The notes beneath the pieces are model-generated. The model worked only from the letters and a program-made list of their open reading frames with translations. It had not been told where the DNA came from and searched no databases. A program made the position numbers and the translations under genes. From positions 1-64,000 of the forward strand of contig JAKLHY010000003.1 of the NCBI GenBank assembly GCA_022709905.1: a stretch of DNA of 64,000 bases. Direction: 5' to 3'. Of the stretch, positions 1-9,536 are shown in pieces (the stretch's first letter is position 1; every line of letters begins with the position of its first letter). Origin of the DNA: Verrucomicrobiota bacterium. GTDB lineage: Bacteria > Verrucomicrobiota > Verrucomicrobiia > Limisphaerales > UBA1319.

Positions 1-1
1 G

Positions 2-1450
2 GGCGGCATGGGTGGTTTCAACCAAGGTTTGCGCGGAGTCACCACTTTGACGCCGACGCAGACCATTCAGGATTTAGTGCGCCAGTTCTTTACGTCGGCG
101 CTCGGAGTCGACTTCGGCGGCGGCGGTGGCATGATGGGCGGCGGCATGGGTGGCGGTATGGGCGGCGGCTTCGGGGGTGGTGGTGGCGGTGGGCGTTATG
201 GTGGCGCCGCCGCAGGTCAGGCCGGTCTCGGTGTGCCAGGCCAAGCTGGAACTCAGCCGACCGCGTATCGCAGCCTCTTTTTCAACGATCGCACCGGCCT
301 TCTCTGGGTGCGGGCCACCCTCGAGGAACTGGATATCATCGAAGCGGCCATCCAAGTGTTGAACTCGACCCCTCCTCAAGTTAGCCTCGAATGCAAATTC
401 GTGGAAATCTCCCAGGACGATGCCAAGGCGGTTGGATTCGATTGGTATTTGGGGAATTGGTTGATGCGCAACAATTCGATTGGGACGCAAGCTGGAACGG
501 CCCCTTCGTTTGTGGGCGAGCCTTCTCCCGCAAACCCGACAGGCATTTTCCCAGGCGCGGGTGGTCCTGGGACCGTGGCTCCTGCGGCGACGGACGGGTT
601 GCTGACGGAGGGTTTGCGAAATCAGGGTATCTCCACGCTGGCGACCGTGACGGGCATTCTGACCGATCCTCAATTCCGCGTTGTGATCAAGGCTTTGGAA
701 CAACGCAACGGAGCCGAAATCATGTCGGCGCCCAAGGTTATCACGGTGAGCGGACGTCAGGCTCAAATCCAGGTTAACACGATCCGCAGTATCGCAACGG
801 GAGTTCAGGCAGGGGGCATTGGCGGTGTTCAGGGCACGGGAACAACCACTGGTACAGGCGGAGGTGCGATCACGGCTTCGACGAGCCAGGTTACGCCCGG
901 CTATAACAACGGCCTGATCGCAAACCCGGTTCCCATTATTCAACCCCAGTCGGTTCCCCTCCCAACAGGACCGACTCTGGACGTGTTGCCATTCGTTTCA
1001 TCCGATGGTTATACCATTCAGATGGCTTTGATTCCTTCCATCATCGATTTCCTCGGTTATGGCAATCCGGATATTCAAGAGGCGGCTGAGTTCGAGCGCA
1101 CTCTCACCGCCCAGGCAGGCGTTGCCCGCGCGCCGGTTCCTCTGCCGCGATTCCTGGTCCGGCAAGTGACGACCAGCGCCATAGTGTGGGACGGCCAGAC
1201 CGTCGTGCTGGGTGGATTGATTTCCAATGATGTCCGACGCCGGAAAGACAAGGTGCCGATTTTTGGTGATCTTCCTTTGTTTGGCCGTTTCTTCCGCAGT
1301 GAAAGCAACAATACCAGCAAGAAGAATCTGGTAGTGTTTGTGACTCCGACAATAGTGGATCCGGCAGGCAACCGAGTCTTTACCGATGACAACCTGCCGT
1401 TTGATCCCAATACCATTCCGAAAACGGCTGGGGAATCAGCCAAGAATTAG
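2..1450 (+). CDS. Secretin (type II/III secretion or type IV pilus family), 3' part
   Basis: The frame is open from the window edge, so the start and the N-terminal domains lie upstream. What remains is the last N-domain region and the C-terminal secretin ring domain that forms an outer membrane export channel. A Gly/Met-rich tract (about residues 39-64 of the visible protein) separates an N1/N3-like segment from the ring domain. The secretin signature is clear near the end: VPIFGDLPLFGRFF, followed by a run of beta-strand ending in NLVVFVTPTIVDP. It could be GspD-like or PilQ-like; the visible part does not decide. The prepilin-like gene at 40.9 kb is a possible distant partner. Next gene starts 82 bp downstream. 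Confidence 0.88.
   Translation, partial: GGMGGFNQGLRGVTTLTPTQTIQDLVRQFFTSALGVDFGGGGGMMGGGMGGGMGGGFGGGGGGGRYGGAAAGQAGLGVPGQAGTQPTAYRSLFFNDRTGLLWVRATLEELDIIEAAIQVLNSTPPQVSLECKFVEISQDDAKAVGFDWYLGNWLMRNNSIGTQAGTAPSFVGEPSPANPTGIFPGAGGPGTVAPAATDGLLTEGLRNQGISTLATVTGILTDPQFRVVIKALEQRNGAEIMSAPKVITVSGRQAQIQVNTIRSIATGVQAGGIGGVQGTGTTTGTGGGAITASTSQVTPGYNNGLIANPVPIIQPQSVPLPTGPTLDVLPFVSSDGYTIQMALIPSIIDFLGYGNPDIQEAAEFERTLTAQAGVARAPVPLPRFLVRQVTTSAIVWDGQTVVLGGLISNDVRRRKDKVPIFGDLPLFGRFFRSESNNTSKKNLVVFVTPTIVDPAGNRVFTDDNLPFDPNTIPKTAGESAKN
116..193 (+). repeat. Gly/Met low-complexity tract inside the secretin gene
   Basis: About 26 codons are almost all GGN with scattered ATG, so the DNA is a short imperfect GGC/GGT repeat. 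It encodes a flexible Gly/Met-rich linker in the secretin. Such a tract is prone to slippage and to length differences between strains (inference). Confidence 0.85.
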
Positions 1451-1532
1451 CGGTGAAACTTCCTGACGGGGCCGCGATAACCCGGAATTCAGGTTCAAGG
1501 GTTGGCGACGTTGGGGACGCGACCATGAAATC

Positions 1533-2483
1533 ATGTGTGGAGCTGAATGCCACGGGGGAGCAGAAGGGACAAGCAGAGGCCGACGGCTCCTGTTGATCGA
1601 TGGGCATGCGTACGCGTACCGGGCGTTCTTTGCCATCCGGAATTTGAATGCGCCGGATGGCCGGCCCACGAATGCAATTTTTGGATTCGTGAAGATGTTG
1701 GGCCGTCTACAAGAAATGCTGCGTCCCAGCCACTGCGCTGTCGTTTGGGATGGCGGGATCGACCGACAACGATTGGAGGTCCATCCGGAATACAAGGCCA
1801 ACCGGCCGCCCATGCCGGCGGATCTTGGTAATCAGATTGAGGCCATCGGCCGATTCCTTGTTGCCACTAAAACTTGCTCGGTTCGAAGGCCCGGCGTCGA
1901 GGCTGACGATTGCCTGGCTAGTCTGACTCGGCAGGCCGGCAAGTTGGGTATGCCTGTCGTCATTGCCAGCAGTGACAAAGATTTCATGCAACTGGTATCA
2001 GACACCGTTGGGTTGATTAATCCGGGTGACATGGAACGGGGAGTATGGAGTATCGAGACCGTGGTGGAAAAGACCGGCGTCCGACCCGAGCAGATTGTGG
2101 ATTGGCTGAGCTTGACGGGGGACGCCGTTGACAACATCCCGGGAGTACCGGGATGTGGTCCCAAAACTGCTGCCAAATTATTGGCGCAGTTTCAATCGTT
2201 GGACGAGATTTTGAAACGCAGTGATCGGGTCCAGCCGGAACGTTTGGGAACCGAGGTGCGACAGTCGGCGGAAAGGCTCTTGCGTAACCGGGATCTGATC
2301 CGCCTTCGGGATGATCTGGAAGTGACGTTGGACTTAACCGAAATGGAAATCCAACCGGCGGACAACGCCGAACTGGCGTCGTTATATCGGCAATGGGGCT
2401 TTAAATCCCTTGCGACCGAGGCCGAGGTGCGATGTCAGCCGATGGAGCAAGATTTGTTTGCGCTGGTTCGAGATTCGAGATGA
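1533..2483 (+). CDS. Stand-alone 5'-3' exonuclease (PolA N-terminal domain / FEN family)
   Basis: A 316-residue protein equal to the 5'-3' exonuclease domain of DNA polymerase I without the polymerase. It would remove RNA primers and flaps. Acidic metal-binding residues are all visible: Asp23 in LIDGHAYAYRAFF, Asp73 in VVWDGG, the VEADD group (123-126), SSDKD (146-150), and TGDAVDNIPGVPGCGP (195-210), which is the helix-hairpin-helix DNA-binding element. YKANR near residue 90 is the family's helical arch start. The first 16 residues are poorly conserved-looking, so a later start is possible, but the core begins at RRLLLID. Its stop overlaps the next ATG (ATGA), so the two genes are probably co-translated. 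Confidence 0.9.
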   Translation: MCGAECHGGAEGTSRGRRLLLIDGHAYAYRAFFAIRNLNAPDGRPTNAIFGFVKMLGRLQEMLRPSHCAVVWDGGIDRQRLEVHPEYKANRPPMPADLGNQIEAIGRFLVATKTCSVRRPGVEADDCLASLTRQAGKLGMPVVIASSDKDFMQLVSDTVGLINPGDMERGVWSIETVVEKTGVRPEQIVDWLSLTGDAVDNIPGVPGCGPKTAAKLLAQFQSLDEILKRSDRVQPERLGTEVRQSAERLLRNRDLIRLRDDLEVTLDLTEMEIQPADNAELASLYRQWGFKSLATEAEVRCQPMEQDLFALVRDSR

Positions 2484-3037
2484 ATGAACCCATGAATAGT
2501 CCGGCAAATCGAAGTGGGTGGTGGCCAATGCCGGTTCTTTGGCTTTGCCTGAGCCTGATGCCGGTATTCGCCGCCGACCAGGAGAACGTTGGCGCGGAGA
2601 AAGCGACGGGTATCGTCGAGAAACAGCTTCCTCCCGAAAAGAATGTTGCCAACAAACTGAAACTGATTGTCGGAAAACAGCCCCTGTGGGTCGAGGTGGC
2701 GATCACTCCCGCGCAACAGCAGCGCGGTTTGATGTATCGAACCAAGATGGAAGAAAACGAAGGCATGCTCTTTGTGTTCCCGACACCAAGAAAAGCGAGT
2801 GTTTGGATGAAAAACACCATCTTGCCGCTCTCATGCGCCTTCCTGGATTTTCAGGGCAGAATACTGGAGATCAAAGATTTGGTTTCGTTGGATGAGAAGA
2901 TGGTTTACTCGAAACAGGCGAACGTCCGGTTTATGCTCGAGACGAACCGCGGGTGGTTTGCCGACAACGACCTTGCCGAAGGCGACTTGGTGGTCACCGA
3001 ACGTGGATCGTTGGCCCAGGCTTTTGGATTGAGATAG
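2480..3037 (+). CDS. DUF192 family exported protein
   Basis: A small protein of the DUF192 fold, whose function is not established. The N-terminus has a Trp-rich hydrophobic signal peptide (about residues 12-31, ending near VFAA). The family core follows: RGLMYRTKMEENEGMLFVF, then the WMKNT motif and LDFQGRILEIKDL. The start at 2480 is chosen because it makes an ATGA overlap with the exonuclease stop; an in-frame ATG at 2492 is also possible. The pairing with an exonuclease looks accidental in function, since this protein is exported. Length of 185 residues is normal for the signal-peptide-bearing versions. Confidence 0.85.
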   Translation: MNEPMNSPANRSGWWPMPVLWLCLSLMPVFAADQENVGAEKATGIVEKQLPPEKNVANKLKLIVGKQPLWVEVAITPAQQQRGLMYRTKMEENEGMLFVFPTPRKASVWMKNTILPLSCAFLDFQGRILEIKDLVSLDEKMVYSKQANVRFMLETNRGWFADNDLAEGDLVVTERGSLAQAFGLR

Positions 3038-3100
3038 AACCGCGCGAAAAGTGAGACTAGTGGACAACACCGATTGGCTTTGTTAGATAGTCGTAATCAT

Positions 3101-5008
3101 ATGTCATCGATCATGCGAATTTTAGGAAGGGTGGTCGTCGCCGGGATTCTGGCGGCGTTGCCCGTTGGTTCCCGGGGCCAATCCGCATATTCCGCCATGG
3201 GAGGGGAATACCTGTTAACCGATCACATGGTGGGCGATCAGGTGCTGTCCTCTCTTGCCTTGGGATCTCGCGGAGGGGTGGCCGTGTGGCAGGATAACGG
3301 TATTGATGGCCATGGATCGGGCATTGGAGCGCAGTTGTTCAATGCCAGTGTGGCCCGGGTTTACAGCCCGTTTCGGGTCAACAGCATCACCAAGGATGAG
3401 CAGGAAAACCCCCAGGCCGCGCCGCTTCGCAATGGAGGGACCGTCTTTGTCTGGCAGGGCGGAAAGACCGGATTCCAAAAGATCTATGCCCGAGTTCTTT
3501 CCGCGACCAACACCTTTTTGCAGACTGAGTTTGCCGTCAGTGGTTTCAGTGGAAACCAGACCGATCCCAGGGTCGCCGTGCTCAAGGACGGAACCGTTGT
3601 GGTCGTCTGGGCTAGCTTTGGTCAGGATGGAAGCCTCCATGGCGTATTCGGTCAGCGCCTCGATGCCAACGGCAAGAAGCTGGGCACCGAGTTTCAGGTC
3701 GCCCAAACCAGCGCCCTGAACCAGCGCAATCCCGCCCTGACCGCCCTTGCTAACGGCGGTTTCGCGGTGGCATGGATCTCTGAATCCCCCAAGGGTGTTG
3801 ATACCCGGAATGTCGCATTATACGGCGTCGACGTCTATGTCCGCCTCTTTGACGCCCAAGGCAAGGCCATAACTCCCGAGACCAAGATCAATACCCAAAG
3901 GGTGATCTGCGCGAATCCTGCGATCGCATCGACGGAGGACGGTGCCATCGCCATCGCCTGGGGGGCCAAGCTGGACCGAATTGAAAATGATAACGCCGCT
4001 ATCAGTAACGGTTGGGACATTGTCACTCGCACCCTGGACGCCAATGGATCCCCAATGACTTCCGAGGTTGTTCTCAATGCGTATCTTTTGGGTGATCAGT
4101 ATGTTCCCCAACTAGCCTCCTATGGGAATGACATCTTTGCGGTCTGGACTAGCATGGGTCAGGATGGATCCTGGGAAGGTGTCTTTGGGCGGTTCTTAAA
4201 GTCGAGTGGTGAGCTGGACGGGATTGAGTTTCAGGTAAACCGGACCATCGTCAGCCGCCAGATGCAACCGTCCATCGCCTCGGATGGTTCCGGCCGGTTC
4301 CTGATCGCCTGGTCGGCCTTTACCGAGGGGGTGAACAGTTTTGAGTTGGTCGGAATCCGATACGGAGCGGCGGAATTGACTCCGAAACCGTCCGTGTTAT
4401 TTGTATCCGCGCTGAGCCAGAGTCGGTTGAGCGTCAATTGGCCCGAAATGGCCGGCTTGCCGGTCGATCATTACGAGCTTTATGTGGATTCGAGCGCCAC
4501 GCCGATCCTGACAACCAACAATCAATACACGGTGGCTCAACTCGTTCCCGGCAGCACTCACAGTTTCCAACTGGCGTATCAATTGACCGATGGCCGAAAA
4601 TCGCCGATGTCCGATCCCATCACTGGAACCACCTGGGGTGAGGATCTGAACGCGGATGGATTGCCCGACGACTGGCAGAGCGCATACTGGGGTAACGATC
4701 CCGCATCGTGGCCCGCGCCAACGGCCGATTCCGATGGAGACGGCGTGACCAATCAGAAGGAGTTTCTGGCCGGAACACAACCCACGGATGCGTCCAGTGT
4801 GCTGAGGATTGATCTCATGGAATCCGATTCCACTTTGCAGCTCATCTGGAATACCCAGCCTGGCTTGGTCTATCAGGTGCAGGTATCGACAAACGTGAAT
4901 ACTTGGGAGAACCTGGGCCAGGCGCGCTTGGCTGTCGGATCCAGTGATTCTTTGAGCGTGGACGGTTCTCAGGGTTTGAATTACTACCGGGTTGTCCGGT
5001 TGCGTTAA
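3101..5008 (+). CDS. Large exported protein with fibronectin-III-like and calcium-loop segments
   Basis: A 635-residue protein with a signal peptide (MRILGRVVVAGILAALPVGS near the N-terminus). Most of the protein is made of repeated beta-rich units with the pattern AVWQDNG / VFVWQGG / VVVWASFGQDGS / IAWGAK / AVWTSMGQDGSW, about 45-60 residues apart, which suggests a beta-propeller. A fibronectin-III-like domain follows (about 425-510), then two Asp-rich loops resembling type-3 thrombospondin or EF-hand sites (DLNADGLPDDWQ and DSDGDGVTNQKEF). The C-terminus is a beta domain ending NYYRVVRL, shared with the gene ending at 9423. An upstream TTG at 3074 is in frame, but ATG 3101 gives a normal signal peptide. 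No enzyme motif was recognised. First gene of an apparent three-gene unit. Confidence 0.75.
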   Translation: MSSIMRILGRVVVAGILAALPVGSRGQSAYSAMGGEYLLTDHMVGDQVLSSLALGSRGGVAVWQDNGIDGHGSGIGAQLFNASVARVYSPFRVNSITKDEQENPQAAPLRNGGTVFVWQGGKTGFQKIYARVLSATNTFLQTEFAVSGFSGNQTDPRVAVLKDGTVVVVWASFGQDGSLHGVFGQRLDANGKKLGTEFQVAQTSALNQRNPALTALANGGFAVAWISESPKGVDTRNVALYGVDVYVRLFDAQGKAITPETKINTQRVICANPAIASTEDGAIAIAWGAKLDRIENDNAAISNGWDIVTRTLDANGSPMTSEVVLNAYLLGDQYVPQLASYGNDIFAVWTSMGQDGSWEGVFGRFLKSSGELDGIEFQVNRTIVSRQMQPSIASDGSGRFLIAWSAFTEGVNSFELVGIRYGAAELTPKPSVLFVSALSQSRLSVNWPEMAGLPVDHYELYVDSSATPILTTNNQYTVAQLVPGSTHSFQLAYQLTDGRKSPMSDPITGTTWGEDLNADGLPDDWQSAYWGNDPASWPAPTADSDGDGVTNQKEFLAGTQPTDASSVLRIDLMESDSTLQLIWNTQPGLVYQVQVSTNVNTWENLGQARLAVGSSDSLSVDGSQGLNYYRVVRLR

Positions 5009-5017
5009 GGATTTCAT

Positions 5018-6493
5018 ATGTGCCGATACGTCAAAACACTGGTGTTAATGTTGTTGGTCCTTGTTGGGACCCAGAGAGCCAGCGCGTTCTCGCTGATGGG
5101 GCCGCTGACAGAATGGATGTCGGGTGAATGGGGGTACGGGCCGCCCACCGCCGCCGATGTTGGGGGGCCAATGAATCTCACCGAGGAGTATCGATGGAAT
5201 ACAGAAACTATCACCTATGCTTTTGATCCATCGTTTATCGGATATTTCGGGGAGAGGGGCATGCAAGCGGTAGAACAGGCCTTCAAGGTTCTGGCGGATT
5301 TGCCGAATTTTTCGTCCATGAGTGAAAGCCTGTCCGAATATCCATTGACGAGCCGGCGGACCAATTATCGTGCCCAGACCCTCCGGTTGCTAGATATGAA
5401 GTCAATAGTCCTGGGCATTCTTTTGGAGGAAATGGGGGTGGCTTCGTCGGATCGCTTTTGTTTCAGCGTGCGAAACGAATATCATGAAACGGTCGGCGAC
5501 CAGGAAATGCGCTATGTAACGATCGCCATGAGGAACTTTGATCCCGTGACGCTTGTTCCTACTCCTTACGTCAACGGCACTTTGTATACCTATCACATTT
5601 TCCATCAAGGCGATCCCGTGCATCTGGTCGATGCCGTGGAAGATCTCGTCAATCCTATCGCCCAGAATTACACGGCGGTCTCCTCTTCGGCCATCGGCAT
5701 AGGCACTTACTATACGGGCTTGACCCGGGACGACGTGGCGGCCCTTCGCTACATCTACCGCAAGAACAACTACAACGTGGAGAATCCTCCCGCGACCGTC
5801 ACGGGTCCTGCGTCGGGAAGTCCCTGGGCTCCCGTTGGATCGATCGGGTTGACCAACTACGTCACCACCGCTCTCCGACCTGGTCTGGACAAGCTGAAGT
5901 TCAAACGGTTGGATTATGATTCCTTGCTGGGCCAGACCATCGTGAGCGAGACCAACCAGACCTACAAGGATTACTACATTGTCGGCGGAAAGATGAACAC
6001 TCAGACTCTGAACCGCCTGACGACCACGCCGGATTTTCTGTTTGTGGCCTCGGATTTTGCCTTTGAGAATCCTGAGACCGCTCCGGGTATGGCCTTGCGG
6101 ACGATTGCCGGAGACACCGCAACGGGGGCGACCAACGCTCCTTGGGTGAACAACTCGGCTTTAAACAGCACAGCAGCCCAGGCTGGGCCAGGGGTGATTC
6201 AAGGGCAGATCGTCGTTCAGTTGAACAAAGTCGGGCCGCTGTTTATCAATGTTCATCCCACGACGATTACCGAGGCTAACTCCACAGGTTACGTCACTTG
6301 GGGATCGTTCGATGGATCGGTCAACGAACCGGTGGTCTATCCGAATGCGAGCGATATGCGCGCCACCGAGGCGCAGGTCTTCAAAATCAAAGGCGTTTAC
6401 AACCCGCCCTGGTATCCCGCGTTGTTAACCGCCACCACAACCAACCAGGCGCCAACCACGGATACCGGCGATACAACCACTCCGACGCCTTAA
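5018..6493 (+). CDS. Exported metzincin-like protein lacking the zinc motif
   Basis: A 491-residue protein with a signal peptide (residues 1-23). The region ITYAFDPSFIGYFGERGMQA and the later LTRDDVAALRYIYRKNNYNV resemble the start and end of matrixin-type metalloprotease domains. The helix where HExxHxxGxxH would be expected reads LDMKSIVLGILLEEMG, with no histidines, so catalytic zinc binding is not expected. The second half has no recognised domain; the C-terminus is Thr/Pro-rich and may be wall- or surface-exposed. It starts 9 bp after the previous gene and 44 bp precede the next, so the three large exported proteins are probably co-transcribed. Function unknown. Confidence 0.75.
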   Translation: MCRYVKTLVLMLLVLVGTQRASAFSLMGPLTEWMSGEWGYGPPTAADVGGPMNLTEEYRWNTETITYAFDPSFIGYFGERGMQAVEQAFKVLADLPNFSSMSESLSEYPLTSRRTNYRAQTLRLLDMKSIVLGILLEEMGVASSDRFCFSVRNEYHETVGDQEMRYVTIAMRNFDPVTLVPTPYVNGTLYTYHIFHQGDPVHLVDAVEDLVNPIAQNYTAVSSSAIGIGTYYTGLTRDDVAALRYIYRKNNYNVENPPATVTGPASGSPWAPVGSIGLTNYVTTALRPGLDKLKFKRLDYDSLLGQTIVSETNQTYKDYYIVGGKMNTQTLNRLTTTPDFLFVASDFAFENPETAPGMALRTIAGDTATGATNAPWVNNSALNSTAAQAGPGVIQGQIVVQLNKVGPLFINVHPTTITEANSTGYVTWGSFDGSVNEPVVYPNASDMRATEAQVFKIKGVYNPPWYPALLTATTTNQAPTTDTGDTTTPTP

Positions 6494-6537
6494 CGAATCG
6501 CGCTCGAATTTTGGCCCATGATTCCCACAACGAAGTT

Positions 6538-9423
6538 ATGAAGAAGATACTGAGTATAGCAACCCTTGGTGCTTGCCTGGCGCTTCCAGCCCTTCGCGCG
6601 GCCGACGCGACTTATATCAATTACGCCAGCACGAACAATCCGCAAATCGATGCGCGCGTTGTCGTCAATTACGGGACCATCCAGACGGCAGACAACGACC
6701 TGTTTGGCACCCAGAACACCCAGTATCTGACCAATCAAAGCAGCGGAGATTTTTGGGGTTATCCGGGGTTCCGTTTTGACTATGCCTCGCCCACCAGCCG
6801 CGGGCCCATGGTTAATTTTGTAAACAAAGGGCTCATCGAGTCTTATGGCGCCGGCGGTTCTTTCGGTGGCGTGTCGGTTGGATTTCTTGAAGGCGAAATT
6901 GGCCCGATGGGTTTTCTCAGTGGATCCTACATCGTCGTGTCCTCCTCCAATATCGAGAATCCGGGCCTGATGACCACCGACGAACAAGGGCTGATTCGTT
7001 TGGAAGGCCAGAATGTGGATCTGACCCGAGGCGGCATGCGGGCAGGTCAGGCAGCGGAGGAATCCGACTTCGGTGAGATGCGCGGTGACTTCGATGGAAC
7101 CAATTACAACAATGTCGCGGGGATCGTTGACAGCAGGCCTTCTCGGGTTTCGACCAATACGGTTCGGATTGCCCAGTTGGACAGTCCCCGGGGCTATGTC
7201 TCGTTTGCCTACACGAACGCCATCTCCGAAAGCAATTTCACTGTGCAAGTGATCTATGTGACCACCAATAACGTGGATTCGAATATTCTGGCCAGCGTGC
7301 GCTTTGCCCCGCCGGACAGCACGGCGCACGCCGACTATTTTCAGCCGGATGTCATCAACGACGGCATGATCGGCGTGGTTCAGTTGGGAATGACCAATCT
7401 GGATATCATCACGGGCAAGCCGTTCACAAATTTCGTTTACGTGCTCGATACCGCCGCGATGGCTGGCGCGCAAACCAACTGGTCCTTGATGACCAACCGG
7501 TCCACGTTGCCGCGGGTGGGAACCCGGCCGGTTCCGTTCGAGGTGACCCGATCGACTCCAATGGAGTGGCGGGCGGGGACCACGAACAATACTGTTTATA
7601 CGAACACCTTGTTGCTGAATCCAGCGTATGCCAACACCGCCGTGACAAACCTCTTGGGCGTATATAATTTCGAGGTCGGCATTCCGATTGCCCAAGGTAA
7701 TGTTGCCGGCGGAGAAGATCCGATTTACGGAGGATTCTATAGCATTTATGAAGTGGGAATCCAGGAACCCACGAACTGGCCCGGCCGAGTCGAGATCGAG
7801 GCAAACACCCTGACCCTGGATCGGGCTCGAATCCGCGCCGAGAGTATGATCAGCTTGAAGGCGGATAAGCTGGTTTACAAAGAGGATCCCCTGCTTGATG
7901 CGCCGCATTTGTATCTCGATTTGGGAACTGACACCGGTCTGTTGGTGGTCTCCAACCTGATCGCGCAATCTGTGAAGCGCATGGCCGGCACCGTCTCGGT
8001 GGAAACTCACATCTATACCAACCAATTACTGGTGGCGGTGACCAACGCGCCCGAGGGCGAGGGCGAGCCCACGATCGAAACCAACGCTCTGGATGTCAAG
8101 ACCCACGTTCTCCTGGTCGATTATACCCAATTAAAGGCCGAGGCCGTGGTGAACGCCGACGAGGTGCGATTCCGGGGCAAGAACGTTGACCTGTATGATA
8201 ACATTAACGCCAATCGTTTATTGGTCATCGACAGTGTTGGACTAAGAAATGCCGGCGAGATCAATCTCTTCGATCGTCTCCAAAGTTTTGGAGCGCCCAA
8301 TTTCCCGCGCATGAAGTATTTCACAAACCTTGGGACCTTCACGGTTCCCAATCAGTCGTGGATTGGCGCCGATCGGGCGACGCCCTACGAGACCATCGTG
8401 AATGCCGGTTTGATGCGCAGCACCTCGCAACATATCAAAGCCAAGCTTTTCGAGAATTCAGGCATCATCGCCGCCCTCGGCGGCCCTGTCGAGATCGAGG
8501 CTACCGAGGCGGCCAAGCTGGATCTCGGCACCATTCTCGCCGCCTCTTCATTTTCGCTGACCGCCGGAGAAGTGAAAGCCCGGAATACGAAGGTTACTGC
8601 GACTGGATTCTCGATTGATACCGATCACATTGCCGATGGCGGGAGCAATGTTTGGCAGACCTATGACGGATTCCAGCTGGCGAGAAAGCCCGAGGGCGAC
8701 CTGTTTGGGTTTGACATCACATCTTTGCCGCCGGTGTTTGCCCAAGCCCGGCATGTCTGGGCAGCTGAAGACCGGGGCAACTCCGCGGCTGGATTCACCA
8801 ACAATGCGGTCATCGGCCGGCTGTTTCTGATGCCGACCAATTTCTCCTCATTCTCCTTTGAGGGCGTGGGTAAAAACCAGGCGTTGTATGTGGATTATCT
8901 CTCTATTACCAACGTGCCGACCAACAGCTTGCCCGGTTTGATCACAATCGCAGAGGGATTCGACGTCTACTTTGCCGACTCGAACGTGCCGGTCGATCTC
9001 CTGGACGGATTGTCCGATGGGCGCCTGCACTGGTGCAAGAGTTTTGCCGGACCGAACAGTTCCGTGGGCATCCCCGATGCATACGGCAAGACCAATTACT
9101 ACAACCGCGCCCTGCGGAATCACCGGACGATCGATTCGGATGGCGACGGAATTGCCAACGCTAGCGATACCACGCCGTTCAGCGGGACGGTCATTAAGGA
9201 CATCGATGTGGTGATCACACCCAAGCCGGCCGCTTTGATCACTTGGCCGGCCATCACCAACTTTAATTATACCGTCCAGTATCTCACAAACCTCTCCAAT
9301 CTGAACTGGCAGACCTTGACCAACTTGACCTATCGCGGCGCCACCAACGGACCGGTGACGGTGCAGGATGTTCTCCCCAAGAACTCAGGCCAGAGGTATT
9401 ACCGAGTGCTTTACGGTTTATGA
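6538..9423 (+). CDS. Very large exported surface protein with calcium loop and YYRV C-terminus
   Basis: A 961-residue protein. The start at 6538 gives a textbook signal peptide (MKKILSIATLGACLALPALR, then AADA); the frame is open further upstream but overlaps the previous gene. The body is Asn/Thr-rich beta structure with repeated phrases about nodes such as IRLEGQNVDLTRGGMR, LTLDRARIRAESMISLKAD, VNADEVRFRGKNVDL and IEATEAAKLDLGTILAAS, a pattern typical of beta-helix or adhesin-like passenger proteins. Near the end are an Asp-rich calcium-type loop (DSDGDGIANASD) and a C-terminal beta module ending YYRVLYGL, matching that of the gene ending at 5008. No catalytic motif seen. A strong terminator follows 24 bp after the stop. 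Confidence 0.75.
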   Translation: MKKILSIATLGACLALPALRAADATYINYASTNNPQIDARVVVNYGTIQTADNDLFGTQNTQYLTNQSSGDFWGYPGFRFDYASPTSRGPMVNFVNKGLIESYGAGGSFGGVSVGFLEGEIGPMGFLSGSYIVVSSSNIENPGLMTTDEQGLIRLEGQNVDLTRGGMRAGQAAEESDFGEMRGDFDGTNYNNVAGIVDSRPSRVSTNTVRIAQLDSPRGYVSFAYTNAISESNFTVQVIYVTTNNVDSNILASVRFAPPDSTAHADYFQPDVINDGMIGVVQLGMTNLDIITGKPFTNFVYVLDTAAMAGAQTNWSLMTNRSTLPRVGTRPVPFEVTRSTPMEWRAGTTNNTVYTNTLLLNPAYANTAVTNLLGVYNFEVGIPIAQGNVAGGEDPIYGGFYSIYEVGIQEPTNWPGRVEIEANTLTLDRARIRAESMISLKADKLVYKEDPLLDAPHLYLDLGTDTGLLVVSNLIAQSVKRMAGTVSVETHIYTNQLLVAVTNAPEGEGEPTIETNALDVKTHVLLVDYTQLKAEAVVNADEVRFRGKNVDLYDNINANRLLVIDSVGLRNAGEINLFDRLQSFGAPNFPRMKYFTNLGTFTVPNQSWIGADRATPYETIVNAGLMRSTSQHIKAKLFENSGIIAALGGPVEIEATEAAKLDLGTILAASSFSLTAGEVKARNTKVTATGFSIDTDHIADGGSNVWQTYDGFQLARKPEGDLFGFDITSLPPVFAQARHVWAAEDRGNSAAGFTNNAVIGRLFLMPTNFSSFSFEGVGKNQALYVDYLSITNVPTNSLPGLITIAEGFDVYFADSNVPVDLLDGLSDGRLHWCKSFAGPNSSVGIPDAYGKTNYYNRALRNHRTIDSDGDGIANASDTTPFSGTVIKDIDVVITPKPAALITWPAITNFNYTVQYLTNLSNLNWQTLTNLTYRGATNGPVTVQDVLPKNSGQRYYRVLYGL

Positions 9424-9446
9424 TCGGTTTTGCGAAAGTCTGAATC

Positions 9447-9473
9447 AGGCCGCCTGCGGGCGGCCTTTTTTTT
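9447..9473 (+). terminator. Intrinsic terminator after the three exported-protein genes
   Basis: A G+C-rich stem of AGGCCGCC pairing with GGCGGCCT around a TGCG loop is followed directly by a run of eight T. This is a classic rho-independent terminator and marks the end of the 3.1-9.4 kb unit. Confidence 0.93.
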
Positions 9474-9536
9474 CGTGATTTCAGGCGACTATTGATGGAA
9501 AAGAAATAGACGGAAGGATAGAATACGCCAATACCC

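Noticed and set aside
6490-8025. A 511-codon open frame on the minus strand opposite the large exported protein
   Set aside because: It has no ribosome-binding site or recognisable domain and is Arg/His-rich as expected for a shadow of a G+C-rich gene; the plus-strand gene has a clear signal peptide and C-terminal module.
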